Shown here piece after piece: positions 63,092-64,000 of a stretch of 64,000 bases of DNA (positions are counted from its first letter, which is position 1; each line of letters begins with the position of its first letter). Under the pieces are notes generated by a model that saw only the letters and a program-made list of their open reading frames with translations, was not told the origin of the DNA and searched no databases. The position numbers and the translations under genes were made by a program. Origin of the DNA: an uncultured Glaciecola sp. (GTDB lineage Bacteria; Pseudomonadota; Gammaproteobacteria; Enterobacterales; Alteromonadaceae); contig CAJQOP010000090.1 in the NCBI GenBank assembly GCA_905479945.1, forward strand, positions 30,057-94,056, written 5' to 3'.

Positions 63092-63952
63092 ATGTTGCCA
63101 GAAGTAAATGCAAACCAAATAGATATCACATTAGAGAACTTTCAGCACGTCATTGTGGAAGAGTCGAAAGCGAAAGTTGTCATGGTCCAGTTTTGGGCTC
63201 CTTGGAGCGAACCATGTGCTGAACTTGCACCCTTACTGCAGAGTATAGCTTCTGAATATCCAAGTGATATGGTTTTGACGCGCGTCAATTGTGACGAACA
63301 GCAAGAAATTGCTGGTCAATTTGGCGTCCGAGGTTTACCTACAGTTATTTTGGTGAAAGATGGACAACCTTTAGATGGTTTTGCTGGCCCTCAAGAAGAA
63401 AACCAAATTAGAGAAATGTTGGACAAGCATTTGCCCAAGGCTGAAGATGGTTTTTTGCAGTCAGCCATAGATTTGATAGAGCAAGGTAACTATCACGACG
63501 CTTTTAGCTTTGCTAAAAAAGCATTCGAATTAAATAATGAGCGTATCGATATTCGACTTACTATCGCTGATTGTTATGTTGAAATAGGGCAAGCGGAGTT
63601 TGCTAAAAACCTGCTTGAACGTGTCACCTTGGTTGACCAAGATGCAAAATATCAAAGTATTATGAGTAAAATAGAATTAGCTGAGCAGGCTGCGGACTCA
63701 CCTGAAATAAAGCAATTGCAAGTCGATTTAGAGACCGATCCAGATAATATGGAGTTAAAGGTTAAGCTTGCCGTGCAGTTGCACCAAGCGCATCGCAATG
63801 ACGAAGCGCTGGCCCTATTGCTATCGGTCCTGCAAAAAGAACTGAGTTTTGGGGATGCCCGAAAAATAACTTTAGATATGATCAATGCGCTACCAGATGG
63901 TGATCCGCTTAAATCACAGTATCGCCGCAAAATATACAGCTTGTTGTATTAA
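63092..63952 (+). CDS. cnoX: Chaperedoxin CnoX (YbbN)
   Basis: A 286-residue fusion of an N-terminal thioredoxin domain (residues 1-110) and a TPR-like C-terminal domain, collinear with E. coli YbbN/CnoX to its last residues (SQYRRKIYSLLY). The active site reads WSEPC, so only one Cys of the CxxC is present, as in E. coli (SQHC); it is thus a chaperone rather than a full oxidoreductase. It protects proteins during bleach or heat stress and hands them to GroEL or DnaK. Confidence 0.92.
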   Translation: MLPEVNANQIDITLENFQHVIVEESKAKVVMVQFWAPWSEPCAELAPLLQSIASEYPSDMVLTRVNCDEQQEIAGQFGVRGLPTVILVKDGQPLDGFAGPQEENQIREMLDKHLPKAEDGFLQSAIDLIEQGNYHDAFSFAKKAFELNNERIDIRLTIADCYVEIGQAEFAKNLLERVTLVDQDAKYQSIMSKIELAEQAADSPEIKQLQVDLETDPDNMELKVKLAVQLHQAHRNDEALALLLSVLQKELSFGDARKITLDMINALPDGDPLKSQYRRKIYSLLY

Positions 63953-63982
63953 TACTCACCTACTATTGAAGAATTTATCCAT

Positions 63983-64000
63983 ATGTTAGAGAGTATTTTA
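63983..64000 (+). CDS. Possible start of a further gene, cut by the window edge
   Basis: An ATG at 63983 begins MLESIL and remains open to the window end, 30 bases after cnoX. Six codons are too few to identify the gene. Confidence 0.25.

Overview
The window looks like a chromosomal segment of a marine-type gammaproteobacterium, probably of the order Alteromonadales. This is inferred from gene content and protein resemblance: E. coli-like UbiE, RhlB, Rho, PurE/PurK, CnoX, YgjP and YacL, a rhlB/trxA/rho neighbourhood, moderate to low GC, and many c-di-GMP enzymes. No phage, insertion sequence, CRISPR array or rRNA was seen.

Layout. 1-1105: the 3' part of recQ. 1.3-7.5 kb: a tightly coupled glycerol-type ABC transporter operon (glpS-glpT-glpP-glpQ-DUF2160-glpV). 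7.6-21.6 kb: mostly housekeeping genes (nitroreductase, ygjP, yacL, rluA, mgtE, gor, prlC, a Tag-like glycosylase, ubiE-ubiJ-ubiB). Inside this stretch is a divergent two-gene signalling unit, an RsbQ-type alpha/beta hydrolase coupled to a PAS-GGDEF diguanylate cyclase. 21.8-22.8 kb: an exported catalase-related peroxidase.

23.0-38.3 kb: a complete nitrate assimilation locus. It holds nirB-nirD-nasA-cobA-trpD2-like, then nasT-nasS, then nrtA-nrtB-nrtD and an outer-membrane porin. Both nirB and nrtA are preceded by an RNA leader made of two small hexaloop stem-loops running into a Rho-independent terminator, the expected target of the ANTAR protein NasT. A good sigma-54 promoter match lies before nasT and a weaker one before nrtA, so the locus probably combines general nitrogen control with nitrate-specific antitermination.

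39.0-43.4 kb is accessory: a PAS-PAS-GGDEF-EAL protein with an AT-rich N-terminal third, several small membrane proteins and a possible gene remnant. 43.4-48.2 kb: a minus-strand phosphorus unit with a TonB-dependent receptor under a Pho-box-like site, followed by an alkaline-phosphatase-superfamily protein and a PhoD-like phosphatase. It is followed by ppx, rhlB and, divergently, trxA and rho. 53.4-64 kb: DUF1272, an exported M20 hydrolase, purE-purK, tRNA-Thr(TGT), a GGDEF gene broken by an in-frame amber codon, an exported M17 aminopeptidase, a PCu(A)C copper chaperone, dps, a PQQ-type sugar dehydrogenase, a DUF962 protein and cnoX.

The points most worth a second look are the RsbQ/PAS-GGDEF module, the paired NasT leader RNAs, the Pho-box/TonB/double-phosphatase unit, and the small-gene patch at 41.6-43.3 kb.
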